Source: JAFGJU01 sp964570935
Lineage (GTDB): Bacteria > Eisenbacteria > RBG-16-71-46 > JAFGJU01
Direction of reading: 5' to 3'
DNA: 29,988 nt
Assembly (NCBI GenBank): GCA_964570935.1
Contig: CAZMZP010000033.1
Span: 1 to 29,988, forward strand
Both the position numbers and the translations under genes were made by a program. The first letter of the stretch is position 1. Every line of letters begins with the position of its first letter. Below are positions 23,340 to 29,988 of the stretch, piece by piece. The notes under the pieces were generated by a model. That model worked only from the letters and a program-made list of their open reading frames with translations, was not told the DNA's origin and searched no databases.

Positions 23340-24724
23340 TGAAAGACATTCTTCTGGTTGACGACGACAGGCGGATCCTCGACACGGTGGGTGAGTGTCT
23401 GGGCCGCATGGGTCTGACCTTCGAGACGGCGTCCTGCTGCGACGAGGCGATCTCCGCGCTTCGCAGTCAGGATTTCCGTCTGGTCCTGACCGACATAAAA
23501 ATGCCGGGAGAGGACGGTTTCTCGCTTCTCCGCCAGGTGAAGGCGTCGTGGCCCGACGTCGAAGTGCTGGTCCTCACCGCATTCGGCAGCGTCGAGGGCG
23601 CGGTCCGTGCGCTCAGAGACGGCGCCTACGACTACATCCTCAAACCCTTCGACCGCGACGTGCTCGACGCGGCCGTGGCCAGGGCGCTCGAGAAGTCACG
23701 CCTAATCGATGAAACGCGGCGGCTGAAGAGGCTCCTTTCCGACAAGTATCACTTCCAGAACATAATCACGAGAGACGAGCGTCTTATGAAAACTCTCGAG
23801 CTTCTGGAAACCGTGGGAGATTCCGGCGCGACGATATTCATCACCGGCGAAACCGGCACCGGGAAGGAACTGGTCGCGAGGTCGGTCCATTTCAGCGGCA
23901 ACAGGAAGCATAGGCAGTTCGTCAAAGTGAATTGCTCCGCCATTCCAGAAGGACTCCTGGAAAGCGAACTCTTCGGCCACGAAAAGGGGGCCTTCACGCA
24001 CGCGACTTCACGAAGGATCGGGAAGTTCGAGCACGCCAACGGAGGCACGGTGTTCCTGGACGAGGTCGCCGACATCCAGAAGTCGATACAGGTGAAGCTG
24101 CTCAGAGTTCTGGAGCAGAAGGAATTCGAGAGGGTCGGCAGCAACGACACCATTCACGTCAACGTCCGCGTCATCGCCGCCACCAACTGTGACCCGGTCA
24201 AGGCCGTCGCGGACGGGAGGCTCCGGGAGGACCTGTACCATCGGTTGAACGTGATTCCTGTCAGACTTCCGCCGCTGCGGGAGCGGAAGGGCGACATACA
24301 CCTGCTGGCCGAGCACTTTCTTGGTAGGTTTAACCAGTCGCGGAGGACTGATTCGGCGCGCGGAAAGAGCGCGGACAGGAAGGACCAGACACTCTCTCCG
24401 GAGACGCTCAATGTCCTCGCGGCCTACGAGTGGCCGGGCAACGTCAGGGAGATGGAGAACCTGCTCGAACGACTGTCAATCGTCGTGAAGGCTTCCGTCC
24501 TCAGGCCGTCAGACCTGCCGGAGCACATGAAGAACGCCTCGACCTGCGCCGACGGGGCTTCTCGGACGCTCGCGCTCGCTGAAATCGAGAAGGATCACAT
24601 ACTGCGCGTGTTCAGGCTGTGTCGCGGGAACATCCTGAGAGCGGCGCAAACGCTGGGCATCGACCGCACCACGCTCGCGAGGCGCCTCAGACGGTACGGC
24701 GCCGGTTCGCGGTCGGCTCGGTAA
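23339..24724 (+). CDS. Sigma-54-dependent response regulator (NtrC/PilR class) with GAFTHA loop
   Basis: The product is 461 aa, starting within the kinase stop. The receiver domain (1-120) has D8/D9, phospho-acceptor D52 in LVLTDIKMP, T80 and K102. The AAA+ domain (~145-385) has Walker A GETGTGKE, Walker B GGTVFLDEV, sensor motifs (RVIAATN) and arginine fingers (REDLYHRL, PPLRERKGDI). The C-terminal Fis-type helix-turn-helix is ILRAAQTLGIDRTTLARRL. The sigma-54 contact loop, normally GAFTGA, reads GAFTHA (217-222): the critical Thr is kept and the second Gly is His. The protein should activate sigma-54 promoters on phosphorylation by the neighbouring kinase. Its target genes are not evident; no proper -24/-12 site was found nearby. 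Confidence 0.94.
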   Translation: MKDILLVDDDRRILDTVGECLGRMGLTFETASCCDEAISALRSQDFRLVLTDIKMPGEDGFSLLRQVKASWPDVEVLVLTAFGSVEGAVRALRDGAYDYILKPFDRDVLDAAVARALEKSRLIDETRRLKRLLSDKYHFQNIITRDERLMKTLELLETVGDSGATIFITGETGTGKELVARSVHFSGNRKHRQFVKVNCSAIPEGLLESELFGHEKGAFTHATSRRIGKFEHANGGTVFLDEVADIQKSIQVKLLRVLEQKEFERVGSNDTIHVNVRVIAATNCDPVKAVADGRLREDLYHRLNVIPVRLPPLRERKGDIHLLAEHFLGRFNQSRRTDSARGKSADRKDQTLSPETLNVLAAYEWPGNVREMENLLERLSIVVKASVLRPSDLPEHMKNASTCADGASRTLALAEIEKDHILRVFRLCRGNILRAAQTLGIDRTTLARRLRRYGAGSRSAR

Positions 24725-24843
24725 GCGTGACATGAAGACGTCCCGTGTCACGCGCGCTGAGGAGCCTCCACCCCCGTCACTTTGTGACCCAAGCCCCACC
24801 CACGTCGACCTCACTCTTCTGGCGGTCCGCGACCCCGCGCATG

Positions 24844-24873
24844 TTGACGGCGAAACCCTGACGGTGCTATATT
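24844..24873 (+). promoter_or_regulatory. Promoter of the NIF3-like/nadE pair
   Basis: TTGACG (24844-24849), 18-nt spacer, TATATT (24868-24873). The leader would be about 85 nt. Confidence 0.58.
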
Positions 24874-24963
24874 CCCTAGCTGTTCTGCCTGGGTTGGTCA
24901 GGAGTGGCGGCCTACCGCCCGCGTTCAACATTTTAATCACTGGACCACTGGAAGGAGTTTCGC

Positions 24964-25926
24964 ATGAAACTTGGAGAGCTCTATCTCAACTGTATCGAGG
25001 CCGGAACCCGGGCAGACCACAGAGGCAATACGGAGATAAAGAGGCTTCTGGCCGACGAGAAGAAGAAATACGAGAAGCTGGAGGGCGTCGAGAAGGAGCT
25101 TTACGACCAGGAGCGCCTTCGTAATCCCTACACCGACTGCAGAATCCTGCACGGCGACCCCAGGACCGAGGTGAAGCGCATGATGGTGGGCATCGATGCG
25201 CACTCGGACGAGCTGCTCCTGGCGAACGAGCTCAACAAGCAGGGCAGGAAGGTGGATCTGGTCCTGACTCACCACCCTGCGGGGCACGCGGTCAAGAGAC
25301 TTCCCGAGGTGCTGGACATCCAGGCGGAGCAGTGGATTTCGATGGGCGTGCCAGGGCACGTGGCCGACTCCATCGTGGAGGAGAAGAAGACGTGGGCTCT
25401 GCGGCAGTTCCACGTGAGAAACTCCGACGCGCCGGTCGACGTCGCGCGCATCCTCGGCATTCCGTTCATGGCCACTCACACGCCGGCCGACAACCATGTG
25501 GCGGGCTACATGCAGAAGAAAGTCGAAGCGGCTAAGCCCAGAACTTTGAAAGACTTGATAGACGTCATCCTGGACGTGCCGGAATACAAGCACCACGCGA
25601 TGCTCCAGGCCGCACCGACGATCGTGTGCGGCGGGAAAGAGAGCCGCTGCGGCAAGGTGTTCGTGGACATGACCGGCGGGATAAACGCCGGCAAGCAGTT
25701 CCTGCCCGAGCTATCGCGGCGCGGCGTCAGCACGCTGGTAGTCATGCACATTCCGGACGAATCGGTCGACAAGGCGAAGGAAGAGAGAATGAACGTTGTG
25801 ATCGCGGGTCACATCGCCAGCGACACCCTGGGCATGAACCTCCTTCTGGACAACGCCCTGCGCGGGAAGGTCGACATCATCGACTGTTCAGGTTTCACGA
25901 GGGTTGCGCGCAAGGCAGGGAAGTGA
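24964..25926 (+). CDS. NIF3-like (NGG1p-interacting factor 3) metal-binding protein
   Basis: The product is 320 aa from ATG 24964, with AAGGAG six nt upstream. NIF3/DUF34 proteins are toroidal hexamers with a dinuclear metal site. The signatures are GIDAHSDELLLANEL, the metal-site VLTHHPAGH and, near the C-terminus, VVIAGHIASDTLGMNLLLDN. The N-terminal ~60 residues are a helical extension rich in Lys/Glu (LLADEKKKYEKLEGVEKELY). The central part includes CGGKESRCGKVFVDMTGGIN. The length (320) is above the ~250 of minimal members. The biochemical role of the family is still unsettled; a GTP cyclohydrolase-like and a metal-insertion role have both been proposed. It lies 56 nt upstream of nadE and probably shares its transcript. 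Confidence 0.85.
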   Translation: MKLGELYLNCIEAGTRADHRGNTEIKRLLADEKKKYEKLEGVEKELYDQERLRNPYTDCRILHGDPRTEVKRMMVGIDAHSDELLLANELNKQGRKVDLVLTHHPAGHAVKRLPEVLDIQAEQWISMGVPGHVADSIVEEKKTWALRQFHVRNSDAPVDVARILGIPFMATHTPADNHVAGYMQKKVEAAKPRTLKDLIDVILDVPEYKHHAMLQAAPTIVCGGKESRCGKVFVDMTGGINAGKQFLPELSRRGVSTLVVMHIPDESVDKAKEERMNVVIAGHIASDTLGMNLLLDNALRGKVDIIDCSGFTRVARKAGK

Positions 25927-25982
25927 GCGCGGGACGCCATGTTCCGGCGGAAGGGACGCGCCTCCGCGGACACGGGACGTGA

Positions 25983-27941
25983 ATGGAGACTGAAGCACAC
26001 AGCGTGTTCAGGGTCGCGTTGGCCCAGGTCAACTTCCGCGTGGGTGACATCGAAGGCAACACGCGCAAGATAATCAAGTACGTTAACGAGGCTCGGGAGA
26101 AGCAGGCCGACCTGGTCGCTTTCCCCGAGCTTTCCGTTACCGGGTATCCTCCCGAAGACCTCCTGCTCAAGTCGTCCTTCATCAGGGAAAGCCAGGAGGC
26201 AGTGGGCCGGGTCGTTGCGAATACGAAGGGAATCATAGCCATCGTGGGGTTTCCGTGTCCCGGCGGCGCGCTGCCCGGAGGCCCGGGCGGCGCCGGACCG
26301 GCCGTGGGGGCCGGAAGCGACGCCGAAACGAACGCTTCCTGCGCCCCGATTTTCAACGCCGCCGCCGTCGCCTGCAACGGCAAGCTCATCGCGGTCTGCA
26401 CAAAGATGGTCTTGCCCAACTACGGAGTGTTCGACGAGAAGCGCTACTTTGCCCCCGGTCGAATTCCCCTGGTGTTCGAGCCTGTCGGGTCGCGTGGAGC
26501 GGTCCCGCCTGGTGTGCGGGCCGCGTTCGGCGCGCGGGGGAGGGGTGCACTGCGGGCACTCAAGGGGCCGCGTTTCGGCGTGAACATCTGCGAGGACATC
26601 TGGAGCCCGGGCGTGGCAAGACTGCAGGCGCGGGCCGGAGCGCTCGTCATCATCAACATCTCCTGTTCTCCGTACCACGTGGGCAAGGGTGAGGCTCGGG
26701 ACGGAATGCTGTCGGCACGAAGCAGTGAGACCGGCGCCGCCGTATGTTATGTAAACCTGGTCGGCGGCCAGGGCGAGCTCGTGTTTGACGGCGAAAGCGT
26801 CATTGTCAGCCCGAACGGACGGCCCATCGCCCGCGCGCCCCAGTTCGAGGAGGCGCTGCTGGTCGTCGACGTGGATGTGACGGAAATCGCGCGGAAGGGG
26901 AAGACGGTCGGAAAGCTCGGGGCCGGAATCCCGGCGGACGGCCCGCGGCCGGGTAGGGCGCAGCTGGTCCGTATCGCGGGCTGGGGAGAATGGAGAGCAG
27001 GGAGAGGCGGGCGCGGCCAGACGGGGAAGCAGAAGCAGGCCGTGCGGTCGAAGCCCGTACGACCGCCGGTCACGGCGCGCCTCAAACCGGTCGAGGAAGT
27101 GTACCGGGCGCTGGTCCTCGGCGCCCGCGACTACGTCACGAAGAACGGCTTCAAGAAAGTGGCGATCGGCCTCAGCGGGGGTATCGACTCGTCGCTCGTG
27201 GCGACCATCGCCGTGGACGCTCTGGGCGCGGACAACGTGCGCGGCATGCTCATGCCGTCTCGTTACACTTCGAAGAAGAGCAATGAGGACGCTCTGGCGC
27301 TGGCAACAAACCTGCGCGTGAAGACGATGACGATTCCCGTCGAGGGAGTGTTCGGTGCGTATCTCAGCACGCTCAGGCCCGTGTTCGCGCGAAAGAAGCC
27401 CGACATAACGGAAGAAAACATACAGGCCCGTATCCGCGGGAACTTCCTGATGGCGCTGTCGAATAAGTTCGGATGGCTCGTGCTCACGACGGGGAACAAG
27501 AGCGAGGTAGCCGTGGGATACTCCACGCTGTACGGCGACACCGCCGGCGGGTTCGCGGTGATAAAAGACGTGCCCAAGACCTTGGTCTACCGCCTGGCCA
27601 GGTTCAGGAACTCGATTCAGCCACGCGGGGTCATCCCGCGTTCGGTGCTGACCAAAGCGCCGACGGCCGAACTGCGGCCTAACCAGAAGGACCAAGACTC
27701 ACTCCCGCCCTACGCCACGCTGGACCCGATACTCGAGGCGTACGTTGAGAGGGACAGAAGCTGTGACGAGATTGTGGCTCGCGGGTTCTCGCCGGAGGTC
27801 GTTGACAGGGTTGCCTCAATGGTGGACGCCAGCGAATACAAACGCCGCCAGGCACCGCCCGGCGTCAAGATCACGCCCAAGGCATTCGGAAAAGACAGGC
27901 GGATGCCGATCACCAATTTCTATAGGATAAAAAAGAGATAG
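25983..27941 (+). CDS. nadE: Glutamine-dependent NAD+ synthetase
   Basis: The product is 652 aa from ATG 25983 (weak GGGA upstream). The N-terminal nitrilase-type glutaminase has the catalytic triad E49 (FPELSVTGYPPEDLL), K141 (CTKMVLPNYGVFDEKRYF) and C203 (GVNICEDIW). The C-terminal synthetase has the PP-loop IGLSGGIDSSLVATI (~396-410), LMPSRYTSKKSNEDA, LTTGNKSEVAVGYSTLYGD and the terminal PITNFYRIKKR. It makes NAD+ from deamido-NAD+, ATP and glutamine in the cytoplasm. It is longer than the usual ~540-580 because of three inserts rich in Gly/Ala/Pro/Arg, at about residues 92-118, 168-195 and 312-362; the last lengthens the linker between domains. Catalytic residues are untouched, so the enzyme should be active. 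Confidence 0.95.
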   Translation: METEAHSVFRVALAQVNFRVGDIEGNTRKIIKYVNEAREKQADLVAFPELSVTGYPPEDLLLKSSFIRESQEAVGRVVANTKGIIAIVGFPCPGGALPGGPGGAGPAVGAGSDAETNASCAPIFNAAAVACNGKLIAVCTKMVLPNYGVFDEKRYFAPGRIPLVFEPVGSRGAVPPGVRAAFGARGRGALRALKGPRFGVNICEDIWSPGVARLQARAGALVIINISCSPYHVGKGEARDGMLSARSSETGAAVCYVNLVGGQGELVFDGESVIVSPNGRPIARAPQFEEALLVVDVDVTEIARKGKTVGKLGAGIPADGPRPGRAQLVRIAGWGEWRAGRGGRGQTGKQKQAVRSKPVRPPVTARLKPVEEVYRALVLGARDYVTKNGFKKVAIGLSGGIDSSLVATIAVDALGADNVRGMLMPSRYTSKKSNEDALALATNLRVKTMTIPVEGVFGAYLSTLRPVFARKKPDITEENIQARIRGNFLMALSNKFGWLVLTTGNKSEVAVGYSTLYGDTAGGFAVIKDVPKTLVYRLARFRNSIQPRGVIPRSVLTKAPTAELRPNQKDQDSLPPYATLDPILEAYVERDRSCDEIVARGFSPEVVDRVASMVDASEYKRRQAPPGVKITPKAFGKDRRMPITNFYRIKKR

Positions 27942-28006
27942 AACTCCCGTCGGTTGGGCTTGCGGACGGTTGTCCTGCGGTGCGCGGTCACGCGGGCAGA
28001 AGCGGG

Positions 28007-28672
28007 CTAGACTGTCTGCGGAGCTTTGCGAGAGGTCTTCTCGGCGGGTGCGCCCTTTCCTGGCGTGTTCTGCTTTCCGGTCGTGTTCTGCTGTGGCGCG
28101 TTTTCCTGAGGCGCGCCCTCGGGCGGAGCAAGCTCTTCCCCCTCGGGTTCCTTCCCCTCCATCCGCTGCATCATCTTTTCCTCGTTGGCGAGGTAGCGCT
28201 CACGCACGTCCTGAGGGAAGAAATGTGCGATGACCCCCGAGATGGCCATCGCGCTCGGGGCCAGTCTGGATTCCACGACAGGCGCGGAGGGCTTGTCGGT
28301 GACGACTATCAGGAGCGCGAACAACACGGCCACGAGAAGCACCGCCTTGAAGAACCCGAACACCGCTCCCGCCAGTCTGTCAAACCAACCCATCTGCACG
28401 GCCGAGATCGCCGCGCGCACGGCCAGGCCTATGAGCTTGAACAGAAGAAGAATCACCGCGAGGACCACGACGAATGAGACAACGGTGACCGCCGCGGGCT
28501 GGTGTATCCACTGTTCGAGGTAGCGTCCGAGAAGGGGGTGATACCTGAAGGCGAGGATGATGGCCAGCACGAGGCCGATGAGGGAGAACGCCTGTCGCAC
28601 GAACCCCTTCACAAGCCCCTGAATCGTCCCGGCCACGCAGATGACCAGTATGGTGATGTCCAACCAGTTCAT
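28007..28672 (-). CDS. cvpA: CvpA-family membrane protein
   Basis: The product is 221 aa from ATG 28672, chosen by the family start MNWLDITILVICVAG. Four membrane segments follow: DITILVICVAGTIQGLV, AFSLIGLVLAIILAF, VVSFVVVLAVILLLFKLIGL and GFFKAVLLVAVLFALLIVV, with the family pattern GFVRQ and DRLAGAVFGFFKA. The last ~60 residues (EGEELAPPEGAPQENAPQQ ...) form a polar Pro/Glu/Gln-rich tail absent from short CvpA proteins and probably disordered. CvpA is an inner-membrane protein named for colicin V production and needed for envelope robustness. It converges with nadE and diverges from lexA. There is no Shine-Dalgarno, and a promoter places transcription start at the ATG. Confidence 0.88.
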   Translation of the reverse strand: MNWLDITILVICVAGTIQGLVKGFVRQAFSLIGLVLAIILAFRYHPLLGRYLEQWIHQPAAVTVVSFVVVLAVILLLFKLIGLAVRAAISAVQMGWFDRLAGAVFGFFKAVLLVAVLFALLIVVTDKPSAPVVESRLAPSAMAISGVIAHFFPQDVRERYLANEEKMMQRMEGKEPEGEELAPPEGAPQENAPQQNTTGKQNTPGKGAPAEKTSRKAPQTV

Positions 28673-28679
28673 CGCACGC

Positions 28680-28708
28680 ATATTGCCGAAGCACAGCAGG
28701 GTTGTCAA
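28680..28708 (-). promoter_or_regulatory. Promoter of cvpA, probably giving a leaderless mRNA
   Basis: On the minus strand, TTGACA (28708-28703), 17 nt and CAATAT (28685-28680). The predicted start (~28673) coincides with the ATG at 28672. Confidence 0.45.
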
Positions 28709-28773
28709 ATGCTTTTTTGGCGCGCGACGGGGGTGTGAGGATTGCGTTGCGGACCATGGGCCGGATTTTTCTC

Positions 28774-28802
28774 TTGACAACTGCACAAATGTGCAGTAAG
28801 TT
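28774..28802 (+). promoter_or_regulatory. lexA promoter
   Basis: A perfect TTGACA (28774-28779), 17-nt spacer, and TAAGTT (28797-28802). The spacer is filled by the SOS box, so repressor and RNA polymerase binding would exclude each other. Start near 28809. Confidence 0.6.
28781..28796. promoter_or_regulatory. LexA (SOS) box, Fibrobacter-like
   Basis: CTGCACAAATGTGCAG is a perfect 16-bp inverted repeat (7-bp arms, AA centre) containing TGC-A-C-AAAT-GTGCA. This fits the TGCNCN4GTGCA operator that I recall for Fibrobacter succinogenes LexA. It sits upstream of lexA in the promoter spacer, the normal place for autoregulation. Confidence 0.78.
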
Positions 28803-28858
28803 GTAATCGGAAGGCGTCCCGGACCGAAATGCCGGGATCGTAATGGAGGTGCCCTGGA

Positions 28859-28978
28859 TTGAGAAACGACGTAACTCGTTGCCGATCTTGCTGGGGCCGC
28901 TGCAACCTGCCAGGTCTGCCTGGCCTTAAGGGACTCGTCGGGACCGGCAGCGACCTCGGCCTCGGCAAGATCGCATAG
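28859..28978 (+). CDS. Possible 39-aa cysteine-containing leader ORF of the lexA transcript
   Basis: The TTG at 28859 is preceded by a strong GGAGGT (28845-28850, 8-nt spacer) and opens 39 codons ending in TAG at 28976-28978. The peptide begins MRNDVTRCRSCWGRCNLPG and continues with Gly/Leu-rich GLPGLKGLVGTGSDLGLG. It contains CxxCxxxC. It lies wholly within the lexA leader, downstream of the SOS box, so it would be SOS-controlled. An overlapping ATG frame (28843-28928, 28 codons, weaker ribosome site) competes with it. I recognise no family. Translation is unproven and it may be only a chance frame; the strong ribosome site is the main argument for it. Confidence 0.4.
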   Translation: MRNDVTRCRSCWGRCNLPGLPGLKGLVGTGSDLGLGKIA

Positions 28979-29053
28979 ATTGTGATGGAATCGCGCAACG
29001 GAAGCGCACGGCGAAATCGTGCGACCAATTCGTTGAAAACAAGGGGGTTAGAC

Positions 29054-29845
29054 ATGGGAAAACGAAAGCCCGGTGAGCCGGGCCACGAGTCCGGCAGGCC
29101 CCGGGCTCTGGGCAAAAAGACGTGGCTCATACTTGGACCCACGATAGGCGCCGGGCGTGGTTCCGGAGTCAGCTCCGGCCTCGGGCTGCGTCTAACCCAC
29201 AGGGCCAGAAAGGTGTTCGAGTTCATACTGGCCTCCGTGTCCGAAAAGGGCCTCCCTCCGACCATTCGGGAAATCGGCGAGGAGTTCAAGATTTCCTCGA
29301 CGAACGGCGTCAGGTATTACCTGGACGTGCTCGAAAAGGCGGGGTGCATCAAGAGAACCGGCAAAATATCCAGGGGCATAGAGGTCAGGAGAGAATGGGT
29401 AGATTCTTTGCGCGGCGAGCTCCGTGGGCTTGCCGCGGGCTCGGTTGAAATTCCGATTGTCGGCCGCGTGGCGGCAGGCGCGCCCATTTTGGCTGAGGAG
29501 AACATCGAGGACGTCATCGCCGTGGACAAGAGCATCGCGAGGTCCGGAAGGATGTTCGCGTTGAGGGTGCGCGGAGACAGCATGAAGGAATCGGGACTTC
29601 TGGACGGAGACCTGGCCATCGTGCGGCAGCAGCATCACGCCGATTCCGGCGACATCGTGGTCGCCCTCCTCGGAGACGAGGCCACTGTGAAAAGATTCGT
29701 GCGCAGGGAGGGCAGGCCCGGGAGCGGCAGAGAGAGCGAGGTAATACTCAAGCCCGAGAACAAGGACTACAAACCCATCGTAGTGAGATCGGGGACGCAG
29801 TTCAGTCTGATAGGCAAGGTGGTAGGTTCGATAAGAAAGTACTGA
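29054..29845 (+). CDS. lexA: LexA SOS repressor with N-terminal extension
   Basis: The product is 263 aa from ATG 29054 (AAGGGGGT six nt upstream); the frame is open to 28982 but those starts lack a ribosome site. The winged-helix domain begins only at residue ~46 (LTHRARKVFEFILASVSEKG, LPPTIREIGEEFKISSTNGV, RYYLDVLEKAGCI). It is thus preceded by a basic, Gly-rich tail of ~45 residues not found in ordinary ~200-aa LexA. The latent-protease half has the self-cleavage site RVAAGAP (A141-G142), catalytic Ser176 (RGDSMKESGLLDGD) and Lys213 (DEATVKRF). It represses SOS genes and is cleaved when RecA is activated. The box in its own promoter implies autoregulation. An Arg/Gly insert (REGRPGSGRES) follows the Lys. 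Confidence 0.94.
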   Translation: MGKRKPGEPGHESGRPRALGKKTWLILGPTIGAGRGSGVSSGLGLRLTHRARKVFEFILASVSEKGLPPTIREIGEEFKISSTNGVRYYLDVLEKAGCIKRTGKISRGIEVRREWVDSLRGELRGLAAGSVEIPIVGRVAAGAPILAEENIEDVIAVDKSIARSGRMFALRVRGDSMKESGLLDGDLAIVRQQHHADSGDIVVALLGDEATVKRFVRREGRPGSGRESEVILKPENKDYKPIVVRSGTQFSLIGKVVGSIRKY

Positions 29846-29934
29846 CGCGGGGAACGCCGCCGGCTCAGTTCTCCCGCCGGCCGGCGCTCCACCGGCGACG
29901 CGATTCGGGGCGATGTCGTGACCGGGACAGCAAC

Positions 29935-29988
29935 ATGATCGAGACGATCAACGAAATCGTGGACGTCGTTTCCGTTTGCACCAACGGA
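29935..29988 (+). CDS. Start of an unidentified gene, cut by the window end
   Basis: An ATG at 29935 opens 18 codons to the end of the window (MIETINEIVDVVSVCTNG). A weak GGGA lies upstream, and the gene would follow lexA by 89 nt. Too short to identify. Position after lexA suggests a possible SOS-operon member, but nothing in the sequence proves it. Confidence 0.4.
   Translation, partial: MIETINEIVDVVSVCTNG

Noticed and set aside
25809..27695. Very long minus-strand open frame (628 codons) over nadE
   Set aside because: Antisense shadow of an unmistakable NAD+ synthetase; Arg/His-rich and without ribosome site or domain motifs.

Overview
The window looks like a chromosomal segment of an uncultivated Gram-negative bacterium of the FCB (Fibrobacteres-Chlorobi-Bacteroidetes) superphylum or a neighbouring candidate phylum such as Krumholzibacteriota, Eisenbacteria or Latescibacteria. 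Three observations point there. Four secreted proteins end in an FlgD-like/type A sorting domain (NPFNP ... WDGRD ... SGVYF ... KMVLLK). There is an outer-membrane barrel gene. The SOS operator in front of lexA has the form TGCNCN4GTGCA, which I recall as the Fibrobacter succinogenes LexA box. No rRNA, tRNA, IS element, integrase or CRISPR array was found.

Positions 1-8.9 kb form a minus-strand block of large repetitive surface proteins of visibly lower GC than the rest: two tandem parallel beta-helix proteins, a 14-blade Reg_prop double propeller without a kinase domain, and a protein with eleven ~54-residue FDGTNYLVVWED repeats. Next comes a two-gene wHTH-nucleotidyltransferase/HEPN module (9.3-10.4 kb) with two tandem operators lying on its promoter. 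It is followed by a secreted alpha-toroid protein carrying a duplicated eight-cysteine module.

Positions 12.7-16.1 kb hold a nickel-uptake operon: nikR, cbiM/nikM, a PDGLE small subunit, cbiQ and cbiO (an ECF-type transporter). Three of its four gene junctions contain a direct repeat that copies the stop codon of the upstream gene. After it lie a divergent pair (an exported GH20-like protein whose expected catalytic Glu is Lys, and a DUF2279/YfiM-like exported protein), a small outer-membrane barrel, a membrane-anchored coiled-coil protein, a GT2-like protein and a DinB-fold protein.

Positions 21.2-24.7 kb encode a translationally coupled PilS/PilR-like sensor kinase and sigma-54 activator, the latter with GAFTHA in place of GAFTGA. 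They follow a long leader from a strong sigma-70-type promoter. Then come a NIF3-like protein and glutamine-dependent NAD+ synthetase, cvpA on the opposite strand, and lexA. The lexA promoter contains an SOS box inside its spacer, and its ~245-nt leader carries a possible 39-codon cysteine-containing small ORF. A last gene starts 54 nt before the window end.

Promoters of the form TTGAC(A/G/T)-N17-TAtcaT can be read in several gaps. Starts are often GTG or TTG with strong Shine-Dalgarno sequences, and several genes without a Shine-Dalgarno have a promoter placing transcription start at or next to the ATG, suggesting leaderless mRNAs.
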